A DNA stretch of 64,000 nt from Platanthera guangdongensis (lineage: Eukaryota > Streptophyta > Magnoliopsida > Asparagales > Orchidaceae): NCBI GenBank assembly GCA_039583875.1, contig CM077161.1, positions 57,789,885 through 57,853,884 of the forward strand, read 5' to 3'. This document shows positions 44,156-55,561 of this stretch, in pieces (position 1 is the stretch's first letter; every line of letters begins with the position of its first letter). The notes below the pieces were generated by a model, which saw only the letters and a list, made by a program, of their open reading frames with translations, had not been told where the DNA came from and did no database searches. The translations under genes and the position numbers were made by a program.

Positions 44156-45036
44156 TGAAAGCCCCTGTCGTCGCCCTCACCTCCTGAGGAGCTACGGTGG
44201 ACGATGCCTTGCTAGGCAAGGATTTAGCTTGTGATGATATTAGCGAGGAGCAGTGCTACTCCTCTTCTTGTTTCTTATTTCCACTACCTGAGTTGGGCAG
44301 GTATTATAATTTAGGTTGAGGGATAGCTGCATTATCGACGTATCGGTACGCACTACCACAACGGATATTCGGTCAGTTACCTGTGCGTCTTTTATTTCAT
44401 AGGCCCATTAGCTAGAACTTTTCATCAGCCGAATAAGTCATGTTGGGTGGACAATAACCCCAGTACTTATCTAGAAGTAGTTATAGTTAGTTATTTTTAC
44501 TGTTATAAAAAATTATTTTATGTGTTGTATAACTTGTTTTAGATTTAGTGCAAAATGGACTGTATGGGGAAAACGTTCGCAGAAAAAATGCACAGTATAG
44601 TTTGTCATTGATGTTGTTTTTATCGTTGTTTTTGCAGGTTGAGGCTTCCCAGAGGAAATTAGCAGAATCGGGCTGTTTGTGCAAAACACACGGTATGGGG
44701 AAAATATGCGCAGAAAAAACGCATGACAGTGAATTTTATATTTATAAAAATGCTCGGACGAGCGACTTTGTACGCGTGCTGACCCTAGTTCTTCTGTGTC
44801 GCTGCTGCAACAGCCCACTTCTCCTCCGATTTTCCAGTTAGATCTCCCGCTTCTCCTCCAAATCCTCCCCCATTTCTCCTCTCTCCACTCCCCTCTCTCT
44901 CTCTTCTTTGTCGTGGGGTTTAAGAAGATGATTAGCAAGTTGCGTGGCTCTAGTTGTGCTTCCTCATCCTCTACGCGGAATGCGGCTCCTGAGGAGCCGG
45001 AAGAAGCTTCAGATTCACTAGTTCATACTTAATAAG
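44156..45036 (+). other. Spacer; no clear gene
   Basis: Contains short inverted similarities around gtgcaaaacacacggtatgggg and cgcagaaaaaacgca (44545-44730), resembling LTR H vocabulary. The frame 44796-45032 ends in a Ser/Glu-rich stretch and may be the N-terminus of the following ORF. Confidence 0.45.
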
Positions 45037-45960
45037 TAAAGCTGATGCTTCGATTTTGGCGGCCAGAGATTGCCATGTGGTTTGAACGGTTGGTCCAGAA
45101 AACATTTTCCGAATTTCGCTACATTTTAGACGAGAGCTCATGATCGTCGGTCAAAAGCAGGATGTGGATCATTTGCTCGACGTGGGTTTGTGGAGTCACC
45201 TCTTCTCCATTTTGGAGACCGGGTTTTGCGAACTCACGCACGTGTTCCTCTCCACCTTCTGCATTGTAGAACGACACGATGCAACCACCGATGTGTCCAT
45301 GGCAGTGACATTCCGGATGAACTTCCGTACTCATACAATTAGTGTGTGGATGCTTGTCGTTTAAGTGGGGATATACATGGTTTACGATCTCACGGAGTCG
45401 GACATTCTGTCCTGACCCTTTGAGTTCCCAACTGGTGTATCTCCCCACACTTTTTGGATGGAGATAACCAGGATGTCATAGCAATACGAAGCGCGTTCAG
45501 CCAAGTCATCCCAGATCATCTCCCACGAGCTCCGCTATGTTCATCACTTGATCAGGAATAGCATCAACGCTCGCTCGATGAGTTAGAACATAGCGCGGCG
45601 GTCAGACCTACTCTACCACTACAATATATACCACAACGTTTCTCTCCAACTTTGTCGGGTCCTTGTAGATTACTTCATTCACCAGGCCATGTACGTCCCT
45701 CTGAAGGGTATTGGTGGTTCGTACTTCATTACGCGAATCGCCAAGGTCTTGGAAGTTTTTGATGCTTTGCCCGCCATGACTCCCGTCTCCCGCGATGATT
45801 TCATCTCGGCAACCATGATGATTGCCTTCAGGCTGGTACGTCGCGTTTCTACTGGCGGTACCTGGTGATATGCTATTTGTACAGTGGAGCGTACGCAGAC
45901 AGCCTGGGCTTCATCTGCTGATGCAGGATTCTCTTCGGAGTCTAGCAGGCTCAACGATGC
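45037..45960 (+). pseudogene. ATHILA ORF-1-like protein
   Basis: A broken plus-strand frame reads DHLLDVGLWSHLFSILETGF, CELTHVFLSTFCIVER, VTFRMNFRTHTIS, ELRYVHHLIRNSINARS, then VDYFIHQAMYVPLKG and YFITRIAKVLEVF. The succession 'tLTHxFLSTF ... FRMxFRTHxxSV ... HxLIxxSIxARxxS ... ITRIAKxL' matches the ATHILA ORF-1 family (PF03078) as I know it. Function of that family is unknown. At least four stops interrupt it. Confidence 0.65.
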
Positions 45961-47329
45961 TGCTCCGGTCCATCCCATTCCCTTGGCCCCAGCGCCTTCT
46001 TTTGCCTATGCCCCACATCGTAGGAATTTTGCGGAGGATTATGCCGACTCCTATGCGTGGCAGATGCAGATGGAGGAGTTGATGTGCCAGCATCACACCA
46101 TGACAGCGCACATTTTTGACTTTCTTCGGGTGCCCCCACCGTCCCCGCTCGAGTTTCTACTTCGCGTGCCCGAACTCTTCCTCCGCCTCGATCTTCTTCT
46201 GATCAGCCTAAGTGACTATTGCTTCTCCCCCGGGATGGTGTTTTATGTTTTTATTTATGTTTGCGTTTTTTGTTTATTTGACTGATTGTGTACTTGATAT
46301 TATTCAGCTGGGGCTTCGTCCCTAGGGTGGTTAGTAGTTTTTTTTAGTACCCTTACTTCGTTTGCTACTGTGATTCATTTTTTTTATATGTGAAGATTTT
46401 GTTTAGCTTAATAACTTGCAAGCATAGCTTAGATTAAATTTGATATTGCCATAGTATATATAATTTTTTCTGGAGTTCTTTTCCAGCTTAGCCTTTCCCT
46501 TGCGTGGCGGAGTGAGTAAAAGTTTTGCCGGTTTAGCTTCAAGCATTCTCGTATCTTCTGGTATGCTCATTTGCGGAGTATGGGGTAACCTCTCCCACAA
46601 CATATATTTCATTGTTTTTGATTACAAATCTTGTTATAGGTTGCTTAGAATAAGTCTGCTGGTGGAGAGACTCGAGTTGTTATCCACTCACATTCACATT
46701 CCACTCGCATACTAGAAGCTTTTATTATAATATCATTTACATTTGCAACTCGCTCCACAACACCTACTTCATAACGCATACTTAAGTACTTGCACGCGCC
46801 GAGCTTTTTTATCTCTGTGCATAGAATAAAGAATGTTGTGTTGACTTAGGATTGCGTGATTTAGTAAAATGTTGACTCCAAGTGTGTTCCTATGCGTGCA
46901 CTTATACACACTTAGAGTCTGTGTAGATTAAAGTTCTTTATATGCTTATAGTTTCTATTTTACTATTAGCGTAGATTTTGTGTACGATACTGTAGTTATG
47001 TGATGGCGAAGAGGTCCGGCCATGTGCTCGTAATGGTCGTGACTGGTTGATTGTTGGCGGCGAAGTCCCGCCACTTGTTCATGATGATGTTCCTGATAAG
47101 GCCGCTGATCTCCGCCACAGAGAGTTTGTTGATTGTGACGCTCGTTGCCGCAAGCTTGAAGATGAGATTCTACCGTGACATCCATCGCCAACGCCGTGCC
47201 AAATCTCGGCTACATGGTATTCATGTCGTCCCCCGTTACCGTCACATAAAAATATATGGTTATAAATTATATATTTATAATTATATATTTTTAAGCATTT
47301 AATTTAATTTTTAAGTTTTTTCTCTTTTA
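45961..47329 (+). other. Internal region of H; no recognised gene
   Basis: The frame 45884-46285 continues Ala/Pro-rich sequence (HPIPLAPAPSFAYAPH; MQMEELMCQHHTMTAHIFDF), plausibly the C-terminus of the preceding ORF. Around 46990-47200 a fragment (GGEVPPLVHDDVPDKAADL) looks protein-like but is unrecognised. The remainder is AT-rich. Confidence 0.45.
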
Positions 47330-48990
47330 GCATTTTATTTCATGTTATTGTTATTTCCATTGTTACTTCAATTTTTATGTTCGAGATGGGTTGCCTATAA
47401 CCATCTAAGTTTTAGATTATTGTTGTATGGTGGAGATTGAGTGGTGTATCCTATATATGTGCTTGCATGGGTAATGAAAAGGATGGTGAATGAATGAAAT
47501 AAAAACCTAATTCTTCTTTGAGAATTTTTCCCTCGCCCTCTTATGGCCGCCCCCTCCTTTCTCCTCGCCTTTGGCTAGGTTCGGCCACCACCTCACCTCT
47601 CCCCTTCTTGGTGCCTCCCGGCCACCCTCCCCGTCTCTCCCTTGCCTAGTTCGGCCACCACCCATCCCTCCCCTCCTCCACTAAGCCCCTGTGGCCGACA
47701 ACTTCTCTCCAATCTCCTCCCTTTCCTCTTGAAGAACCCTAAGGAACTTTCATGTATCATCTTCCGTGGATCTCGTCCTGCGACTAAGAAGAAAATGGCG
47801 TGAGTCTTCTCCTTCCGCTGCGGCTCCGTGGAATTTCATGGAAGTGGATCTTTACACCTTCGTCGTATGATTCCTCCACTCATCCTTGTGGAAGATTTGA
47901 AGGTCTATTGCTTGGGATTGGGTAACGAAAAATATCCAGTCTTGTGTGATTCCTTTATTAATTAGTTAGAGGTTGTGAGACGTCGACTTTTATCCGCGGC
48001 TTTTGAATCCATCATTTTAAAAATCTGATTTTGTCGTTTATGTTCTTCAATTTCATTAATCGAATCTGGATCGGGTGTATCCTTTTCGCTTGATCCAAAT
48101 ATTGGCAAATAGCCCTTATTAGATCTCTAGATGATTTACGAACCTTAATGTTATATTCGGATTTTTGGGAGCGAACAAGGCTAATTTTGGATCGTACTTT
48201 TTAGTCAAGTTCTTCTCGATCTGACGATGCGTTATACACGACAAATATTGGAGCGGTTAGGAGTCATAATTTTAGGTGTTGTGAATGTTGTGGTATTTTT
48301 TGGGTAACAAGGATTACGCGTGTTAAATTTATCTCGTGTGTTAAAAGACCTCAATTAAAAACTAAACCATTTGATTTTGCGAATGTAGATTTGAAACGTG
48401 AGAGAACGTTTCAGTGTAGTTGTCTGTTGCGGTTTGTCAGGAGACTTAGACTGCATCATTATGAATCCAGTTTTGAATCAAATGGTTGTGTAGGATTGTT
48501 TGTAGGAGTTCAATAGCCTCGTATTGCTCGAGTCGGGAGGAAGGATTGTCTTTCTCGATGGCTAAGAACTTGCCCCTAGCTACTCTCGAAGCATGGTTAC
48601 ATGGTTAGTCTAGTGCGCGTGTGATGTAGGTCATCACTTTGTTCTAGTTTTAGCATTGTACCATTCCCAACGTATATACGTTGCTATCCCCGTTGAGCAT
48701 GTCCCTTCCTTCCTTTGGCATCCCTACGCCTCGCTACCAAAGCCATATAGTCTTTCCTACTCGCACACCTAAATGTGGTGGCTCGATTGGTTTGTTTTAT
48801 TTTCATTTTGTATTCATTATGTGTGGCTGTTATGTGGGAGTTTTGTGCCACTTGTGGCATTGTCGTGTTTTCGACTCGTTTTGGTTATTTGGTTCAATAA
48901 AAAGAAAAAAAGTAAATGAAATGAAATGGAAATGAAAATTCCCAATGTGGAATAAAAGAAAAATGAAAACAATTTGTTGCATTGTGTTCG
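47330..48990 (+). other. Unclassified transcription-unit-like insert within H
   Basis: Has a TATA-like cctatatatg (47450), a CT-rich leader with repeated ggttcggccaccacc, intron-like T-rich sequence, and a polyadenylation-like caataaaaag near 48900. No ORF longer than about 85 codons. It could be a solo LTR or a captured promoter. Boundaries and identity are unknown. Confidence 0.35.
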
Positions 48991-49537
48991 TTATGGGTGT
49001 GCACAAACCATTAAAAGTCCAAGTCTAGTGGTGCGGTGCACGTGTTTGTCGTCGCGTGTAGCAGTGAGTGTTTTCGGGCGGTCGCATTTTGGTTGTGCGT
49101 ATCCGTCATTTTTGTTTTTATATACCACGTCTTCTCCTAAGACTCTGTTATACTCCAAGTCCTACAGATTCGTGCTTGAGTCAAACTAGTGCCGTTGAGA
49201 GAGTGTGAACGGGCAAGCTTAATGTCATCGACATTGGTAGATTCCTTTGGAGATTCCCCTGAGACCTGATCTTTAGCAATGCTTACCTCACTGTCCGCCT
49301 GCTTTCGTTCTACGTGCAACCGAATGATTCACCGTGATTCACTTTAGGAGTATTAGTAATATCTTCTTTACGTTTGCAGAAATTATAAATTGTTATGCAT
49401 GTATAGATGAGTTTTTTACTATTGCTTTTTGTACATGATGGTATGACTTCACATGGTACTCTATTCATGCAATTGCTTAGCCAACTAGCTTTCTTTCACT
49501 CCGCTTAGAGATGATTTGCTCAGGACGAGCAAATGTT
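48991..49537 (+). other. 3' tail of H; no gene
   Basis: AT-rich untranslated region leading to ctcaggacgagcaaatgtttaag and the PPT. No coding sequence recognised. Confidence 0.55.
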
Positions 49538-49551
49538 TAAGTCTGGTGGTG
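49538..49551 (+). other. PPT of element H
   Basis: taagtctggtggtg next to TGATGAG, the same arrangement as at 905-919. Confidence 0.75.
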
Positions 49552-51147
49552 TGATGAGATTGATTTATATAGGGTTTTTCAGACTCATCTGGGCTTATTA
49601 TCTTGCATGTGCACCATTATTTCAGTAGGAAAAGTCGTATATTTTATTAGAGATTCTCTTAGCCATGTGTGCATTGTTTTGGCCCATTGTGGGCGCACTC
49701 TTATGTTGAGGGTAAGTTCTGTGACCTCCTCGCACTTATTTTTTTTATTTATACGATTGTTTGGGACATTTGGGGGTGATGCCTCTGTTGTATTCATTAC
49801 TGTGCCGGTGGTCGTGATGTCAAGAATTCTATTTCCAGCTCTTGTGTAAATTGAACGTTCGTGCGAATTTCTTCGCGCACTTTTTTAGCGTAATCGTGCG
49901 TTATACACTGCAATCCTCGGGACGTCTGATCTACCCATTTGTTTTGTTTCCGCACGGTTTTGGCCAAACCGTGCGAGAAGGAATCACACGATCTATATAA
50001 TCTTCCCGGAATTCCAACGCTCTGGGCTTAATCGTGTAAAACACATGGTTCCTCTTTGTTAACCTGTTTTGCAGCGCTCTGTGGTTACCCGTGCATTATC
50101 CTTCACGCACAGGCAGAAGCGTCCGTGCGTGAGAAAAACACACGGGTCAACTCATATTTTTTGCAGGCCATTATCTGCGCGTTATTAACGCACGGTTAAC
50201 GCACGGTCGTGCGCCAAACCGTGCGTGACTATTTTTCTGACTTTCTTCTATATATGCGCAGATTTCTTTCCATTTGAGAGGATTGATTTCAGTCGTGCCT
50301 GCCGCAGTTTTAGGGCAAAACTCCTCTGTTCCTCCTCCGCCCTTCATCTTCCACCAAAGAGAGAATCTATGGCCATGCTCGCGAAGCTTATCTCTTGACG
50401 GTGCTTGCTCTCGGCCTTCTCCTTCACCTCTTTGCTCTATTGCATGTTTTGTCGCCATATCCAACAAGCAAAGGGAAGCTTGCAACCTTCTTCTGTATCG
50501 TGACACGAAGAATATGGGTCCATTGTAGGGTAGTTATAGCCTTCTCTACCCCAGACGTAGTGGAGGACAGAGCTTGGACCCGGACTGACAACCCGACGAT
50601 TCCTTCCGCGACTCCTCGACGAGCCCTCGAATTCAGTCAATTTCTTGATTGTTCTTGCTTTATTGTTGTATATGCGTGGTTAAATCTTCATATGTAGATG
50701 ATGTTGCACTTTAGTTATAAGCGTTATTTGTTTCATGACTATGTGAATCTATATCATTTTACTGCTTTAGTTGCTTGAGCAGCGCCCATATTTCCACCCG
50801 CCACCATAGTTAGTATTGTCGAACTAGCGATCGCTAGCGGAGCGCATTACGATGAGGTGTTTGCGACCCCCAATCTGTTGTTCTACTCGTTCCCTACGCC
50901 TGCCTACTCCTCCATTCCGCTGGGCGAAGCAGTGCATAGCGGCCTTCATAGGTGTAGATTTAATTAGTTTTTATTTTCTTGTATCTAAAACCAAACCCCT
51001 TCATGACCTCGACCTAAGGACTTCAATCTCAAGTACTCCTTGAAATACAACTCCACCTTGTAGTGTTACTTGAGAGATTCAATACTTGGGAAAGCCTCCT
51101 CATTTTATATTACTTATGTGAGCGGTGCACTTGCAGTTAGCGCATCA
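49552..51147 (+). repeat. 3' LTR of element H (1596 bp)
   Basis: TGATGAGATTGATTTATATAGGG to agcgcatca. It is clearly homologous to 41858-42917 over the first about 780 bp and the last about 230 bp, with a 586-bp extra segment (50333-50918). Has a TATA box at 50248-50256. Confidence 0.85.
50248..50256 (+). promoter_or_regulatory. TATA box of LTR H
   Basis: ctatatatg before gcgcagatttc; the 5' LTR has the degraded form ctatttaag at the same place. Confidence 0.55.
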
Positions 51148-51179
51148 TTGAGTACACTCAATGCCTGACAGTTAACTCA

Positions 51180-51480
51180 ACAATATTGCCTTCACTCAAC
51201 ACCGCATTTGGTACACTCAATACACTCAACGTTTTTGAATTAGCCTCATAGACCACTCAATGCCAAGGGTTCTACACTCAACACCGCGTTGAGTACACTC
51301 AATACACTCAATGCTTTTGACTTGGCCTCACAAACCACTCAATACCAAGGGTTGTACACTCCACGCCTATTTGAGGACACTCAACAAACTCAACTCTTTT
51401 GACTCAGCCTCACAGACCACTCAACTCCTACACTTCACTAAACACTTTTGACCTAACTTCACAGACCACTCAACGCCTAA
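51180..51480. repeat. About 85-bp tandem repeat of actcaacgcc units
   Basis: Three diverged copies of a segment running cactcaacaccgc...tacactcaatacactcaa...ttttgac...ggcctcacaaaccactcaat. Related to the 41456-41857 sequence on the other side of element H. Confidence 0.8.
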
Positions 51481-52584
51481 TGCAGAAACCTCGTAGAAAT
51501 TCTGTCTTTCCTAACAAAGGATTATAGACTTATAATAATTAATTTTTTATAAACCTAAACCAAAACTAAGTTCCATAACTTAAGATAAATCGAGGTGTGG
51601 GCAAGGCAAGAGCCCAACACAAGTGAAAAACTCTACAGCAACACGACATAGAGAAAGAAAAACAAGTTTACTGTAATTCTAAGTGTTATACAACCTATAG
51701 TAGATAAGAAAATTCAGAAAAGGGATAATAAGGAATTTAATAAAAGCTTGGCAAGGCTGCAAATCACCACTTGCCTCAAGATCTTCAAAAATTCGGCCTC
51801 ACAAATGCTCCGCTTCAAGGATCGTCCGCAAGAACTCCCAGGTAACAATTGTTGAAAATTTATATGGCAAATGAGAGTTAAGGTGAAAAACCCAAATGCC
51901 AAAAGTCCAAGAAAACAAAATGACCTACCACCAACTCGTAGATCTCGACGAGAGCTTTTTGGATCTACTCTTCGATGATGATTTCATGCCCTGAAGCTCA
52001 TATAAATGGCGGTCGAAAGCCTAGCAAAACCAGCCACCCTCTTTCTTCCGCACTCTCGGTCCGCTAGCTTGGGGAGGAAGATATTGAATAGTAATCTGTC
52101 AAAGTCTTTATCTATAAAATATAATAATATATTATAATATTATATTCATCTAATATAACAAATAAAATATTATCTATATAAAAAAATATACACATGATGT
52201 AATATAATATCATATTATAATATCATAATATACTCTCATATAATTATTAATGATGAAACATCAAAATATTACAAAAACTCGAATCCACTAGGATTTCTAC
52301 GAAATTCGCACCGAAATTAAATATCGATGCTATGAATCCAACGACGAAGTCGAATTTAAGATTTGATAAACCAAACTCGGGTAAAAATTTCCCTGAAGCC
52401 CAAAACACCAAATGTTACAAAAAGGCTGCACCGAGTTCCAAAACAAACCCGGCTCGCAAGGGAAATCTCAAAACCTCCCTAGAAATTAGCCAAGCTAAAT
52501 TGTAAGCCAAAATCTCGGATACCAAATGAGCAAAAGACACGCTCCAACAATGGTACTCATCAACTACGCGTCAATGTAACGCCC
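51481..52584 (-). other. LTR-like non-coding sequence of G; no gene
   Basis: Includes an AT-rich stretch (52120-52260) and, on the minus strand, GGGCGTTACATT near 52577, also found near 28201 in the chromovirus-type LTR. No supported ORF. Confidence 0.55.
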
Positions 52585-53516
52585 TGCCCCAAAAAAAATT
52601 TTCGTCCCGAAACTTTAAACAAAAAAGATTCCACTAAAACCCAAAGAAAATCATGCTCTCGGGGAGATCTCGGCAAACTAGTAATAAAATACATAGAAAT
52701 ACTCTCCCATTTCCATCTTGGAATCTTTAAAGGAGTCAACTTGCCACTTGGACTTCTATGATCAGCCTTAACTCGCTTGTAGGTGAGGCACACTAACACA
52801 AACCTGGCTATATAAGCTTTCTTACCATACCACTAAACGATCTACTTCAGATCTTGGTACATCTTCGTAGATCCAGGGTGGTAGGAAACACTAGAGCAAT
52901 GCGCCTCACTGCACAACTTAACTCGGATAACCTCCACAGTGGGGATACAATATCTATCGTGGTACTTCATAGTACCCGCATCATCAATGGAAAAGTCTGG
53001 TAAATCCCCTTTCTCAATTCTATTATGGAGCTGCTACAAATCGGGATCATCCTTCTATTTCAGTGTTGTGAGTGTAATCCAAGAAAGCTCAAACTCTTCC
53101 AAACTACTGAGTGTGTCGCTACTCCCAACCAATATATCCATTAGCAGAAATTCTTCTACCAAGGATTCCACTGAAAGTCAAAAATTTGTGTGGTCTTTCT
53201 ACTCAGGGCATCAGCTACCACATTAGCTTTTCCTGGATAATATAAAATGTCAAAATCCTAGTCTGCGACATATTCTAACTGTCTACGCTGGCGCAGGTTC
53301 AACTTCTTTTGAGTGAAAACATACATCCAACTCTTATGGTCTGTATAGATCTTGCACAAGGCTCCATACAATAGATTCTTCCACAGCTTCAAAGCATATA
53401 TCACAGCCGCAAATTCCAAATCATGTGTAGGGTATTTTCTTTCATGAATCTTTAACTGTCTCGACCTATACACAATTACTTTATCTTCTTGCTTCAGGAA
53501 ACATCTGAAAGTGAGC
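52585..53516 (-). pseudogene. Chromoviral RNase H and integrase fragment
   Basis: RNase H: KVIVYRSRQLKIHERKYPTH (53473 on), DLEFAAVIYALKLWKNLLYG, YTDHKSWMYVFTQKKLNLRQ. Integrase zinc region: SYHPGSTKMYQDLK near 52860; core start: WESISMYFITSLPRSPREHD (the catalytic D of MDFI is Y). The frame then jumps from FLWVLVE to the 3' untranslated/PPT-like region, so most of the integrase is deleted. Related to the element at 2541-6448. The RT lies beyond copy F. Confidence 0.8.
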
Positions 53517-55379
53517 TGTTAGATTAGGAATACTCTAGAGAGGGGGGGGGGGGTGAATACAGTATTCATGGTTTATAAAATTTTCTTCTGATTTAATCTA
53601 GTGCAGGAACAAAATTAAAACATCAATCCTAACAAATAGCCATAGCACAAAAACAAAAGAAAAGAGCAATCCAGACAACAAAAAAATTTATAGTGGTTCC
53701 CCTAAACTTGGGTAAATCTACTCTTCTACCACCATGGTAGGAATCCACTCAGAGTTTTGATCAGGTGCCTGACACCAATGATCTTTTGATCAGGTGCTCA
53801 AAAACCAATCCTCAAGTCTTTTGATCAGGTGACTTGCAACCAAGAATAACTTTTGAAGGGAGTTATAACCCTTTATACAGTGGGGGATGGGGGGGGTGAG
53901 AGATGATTGTGTCTTCTCATTCTCAATATACAACTGAGAAGACTGGTGGATATTTGATTTTAGCACATGCTCCCCCTGAGATATAGAATGGTTCTGGTAG
54001 AAGAAGCCTTGCTGCAGGGTGATAGGCCTTCAGTAATACAACCTTGATCGGCAGCTGTTCAGGAACTTGTTTGACAGATAGTGATGTAGTTGTCCTTTGA
54101 AGTATCCTGGAGTGTTGAAGATAGAAGACTTTTGATTTTTATTAGGTGTTCTTCTTCTTCAGATAGCTGATGATTTTTAGGAATATGATTTCTTATTGTG
54201 TCAGAATTTTGTGTTTACAAACAACAGTAAATCTCTTATTTTAGACTGACTATTTTTTGTATCAATCGTCTCTCTGTATTGTGTATCTTGTTCTATCTAT
54301 CTACGGGAAGAAGAGAGAAAATCACTTTTATATTTACTGTCAAAATGGTCTTTCGAAATTTTGAAATCCTCTGCAATCAATGTTGACGGCCTTGAGAATA
54401 AACGACATTGAATTATTTCCCCAACTGTCCTATGGAAAAATGGCAGGCAATAATCATGGAGAAGACCATGATCAATGCTCTGTCTAACGGTTATATTCTA
54501 GAGAATATTTGAGCATTAATTACTCAGGAATTATTGCAGTAAGAAGGGGACAGAAGGATGGAAAATAACTAAGTCTGGATTCGTCGAACTGATAAAAGAA
54601 ATCATCGAGCTGAGTTCACAGTTCATCGAGCTGAGTTGCTGAGTTCGTCGACCAGATGACTTCTGATCGCCGAGCTGAGTTCCAGGATCGTCGAGCAGAG
54701 AGCAGAACTATATTCTCTAGAAACTTTGCCTTTTTTGTATATGGAGTTCGTCGAGCTGATATCTGGTTTCGTCGACTGAAGTTCAGCAAAATATTTCTGG
54801 ACTTAGAATAATTTCAGATGTTTCTGGATGAATGTTTTGAAGAGAAGTATCCATAATTCATCGACCTAAGAATTGGTTTCGTCGAGCTGAGGACCACTTA
54901 ACTGCTTCTGGATAACTCTAGCTATTGTGGTCACAGTTCGTCGAGCTGAGAATCAAGTTCATCAACCAAAGTTTGACTCTGGACTTAGAATAAATAGATG
55001 TTTTCTGATCTTGAAGTGTTGAAGTATAGTGTCCAAAGTTCGTCGACCTGAGTACCAAGTTCGTCGAGCTCAGCTCAGAGAATTTACTCTGAGATCGTCG
55101 AGCTGAGCACGACTATCGTCGACCTGAGTTCGACGAACGTCAAGCTGAGCACGACTATCGTCGACTTGAGTTCGACGAACGTCGAACTCATTTTACTTAG
55201 TCTTTAGAAAAACTCAAAGTCTTGAGTCTCTGACAGTCTTGTTGATAGCTGGTCCATGTGATGTTGATTCTAAGGACTTGGCCTAGACTCTAGGACACAA
55301 TCATGACCCTGGCTATACATTGTGGGTCATATGATCGTAACTTAGTGACCCTAGCCCAAATCTTACTAGGGATCCAACA
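53517..55379 (-). repeat. 3' LTR of copy F (1863 bp)
   Basis: Minus strand opens TGTTGGATCCC and ends TAATCTAACA, a good inverted pair. U3 (54590-55200) is packed with TTCGTCGA/TCGACGAA sites, including modules at 55115-55137 and 55157-55179. TATA box 53871-53877; three ttttgatcaggtgmc repeats in R/U5 (53755-53835); a G-run at 53543-53553. Confidence 0.85.
53871..53877 (-). promoter_or_regulatory. TATA box of LTR F
   Basis: Minus strand CTGTATAAAGGG, conserved with LTRs C and D. Confidence 0.65.
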
Positions 55380-55393
55380 ATCTCCCCCTATTT
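55380..55393 (-). other. PPT of copy F
   Basis: Minus strand AAATAGGGGGAGAT adjoining TGTTGGATCC. Confidence 0.8.
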
Positions 55394-55561
55394 GGGTGAG
55401 GTCACTAATTATAGACTCAAATCAAAATTGAAAATCACAAGGAAAGAAAGCATATATCTGGTAGAGATCAATAACACATGCAACATATATATATGTACAT
55501 AAGCTTTGTTCAGAAATAGAAAGCAGTTATAAGAACATAACAGAAGTAAAGAAGTTCAGAA

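Larger units (their letters stand above)
41858..51147 (+). mobile_element. Athila-like element H, apparently complete but lacking pol
   Basis: 5' LTR 41858-42917, PBS, internal region, PPT, 3' LTR 49552-51147. Flanked by TTGGG (41853-41857) and TTGAG (51148-51152), a 5-bp target duplication with one change. The internal region has a CCHC zinc-knuckle ORF and an ATHILA ORF-1-like sequence but no RT, RNase H or integrase I can recognise. It is therefore a non-autonomous or deleted Athila-type element of about 9.3 kb. Confidence 0.8.
51148..53516 (-). mobile_element. Chromovirus G: LTR region right of H, and internal remnant
   Basis: Minus-strand Ty3/gypsy element. Internal remnant 52585-53516 (RNase H end, partial integrase, then straight to a GGACGAAAATTTTTTTT/PPT-like sequence), then LTR-like sequence from about 52577 leftward. 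Element H interrupts it at 51147 and copy F cuts it at 53517. A TATA-like ATTTATATGAGC (minus, near 52005) and CTCTCGTCGAGATCTACG (near 51940) are shared with the LTR 28139-33533. Confidence 0.7.

Noticed and set aside
47051..47302. 83-codon ORF as a host gene
   Set aside because: No recognisable motif, within the internal region of element H, frame probably accidental.
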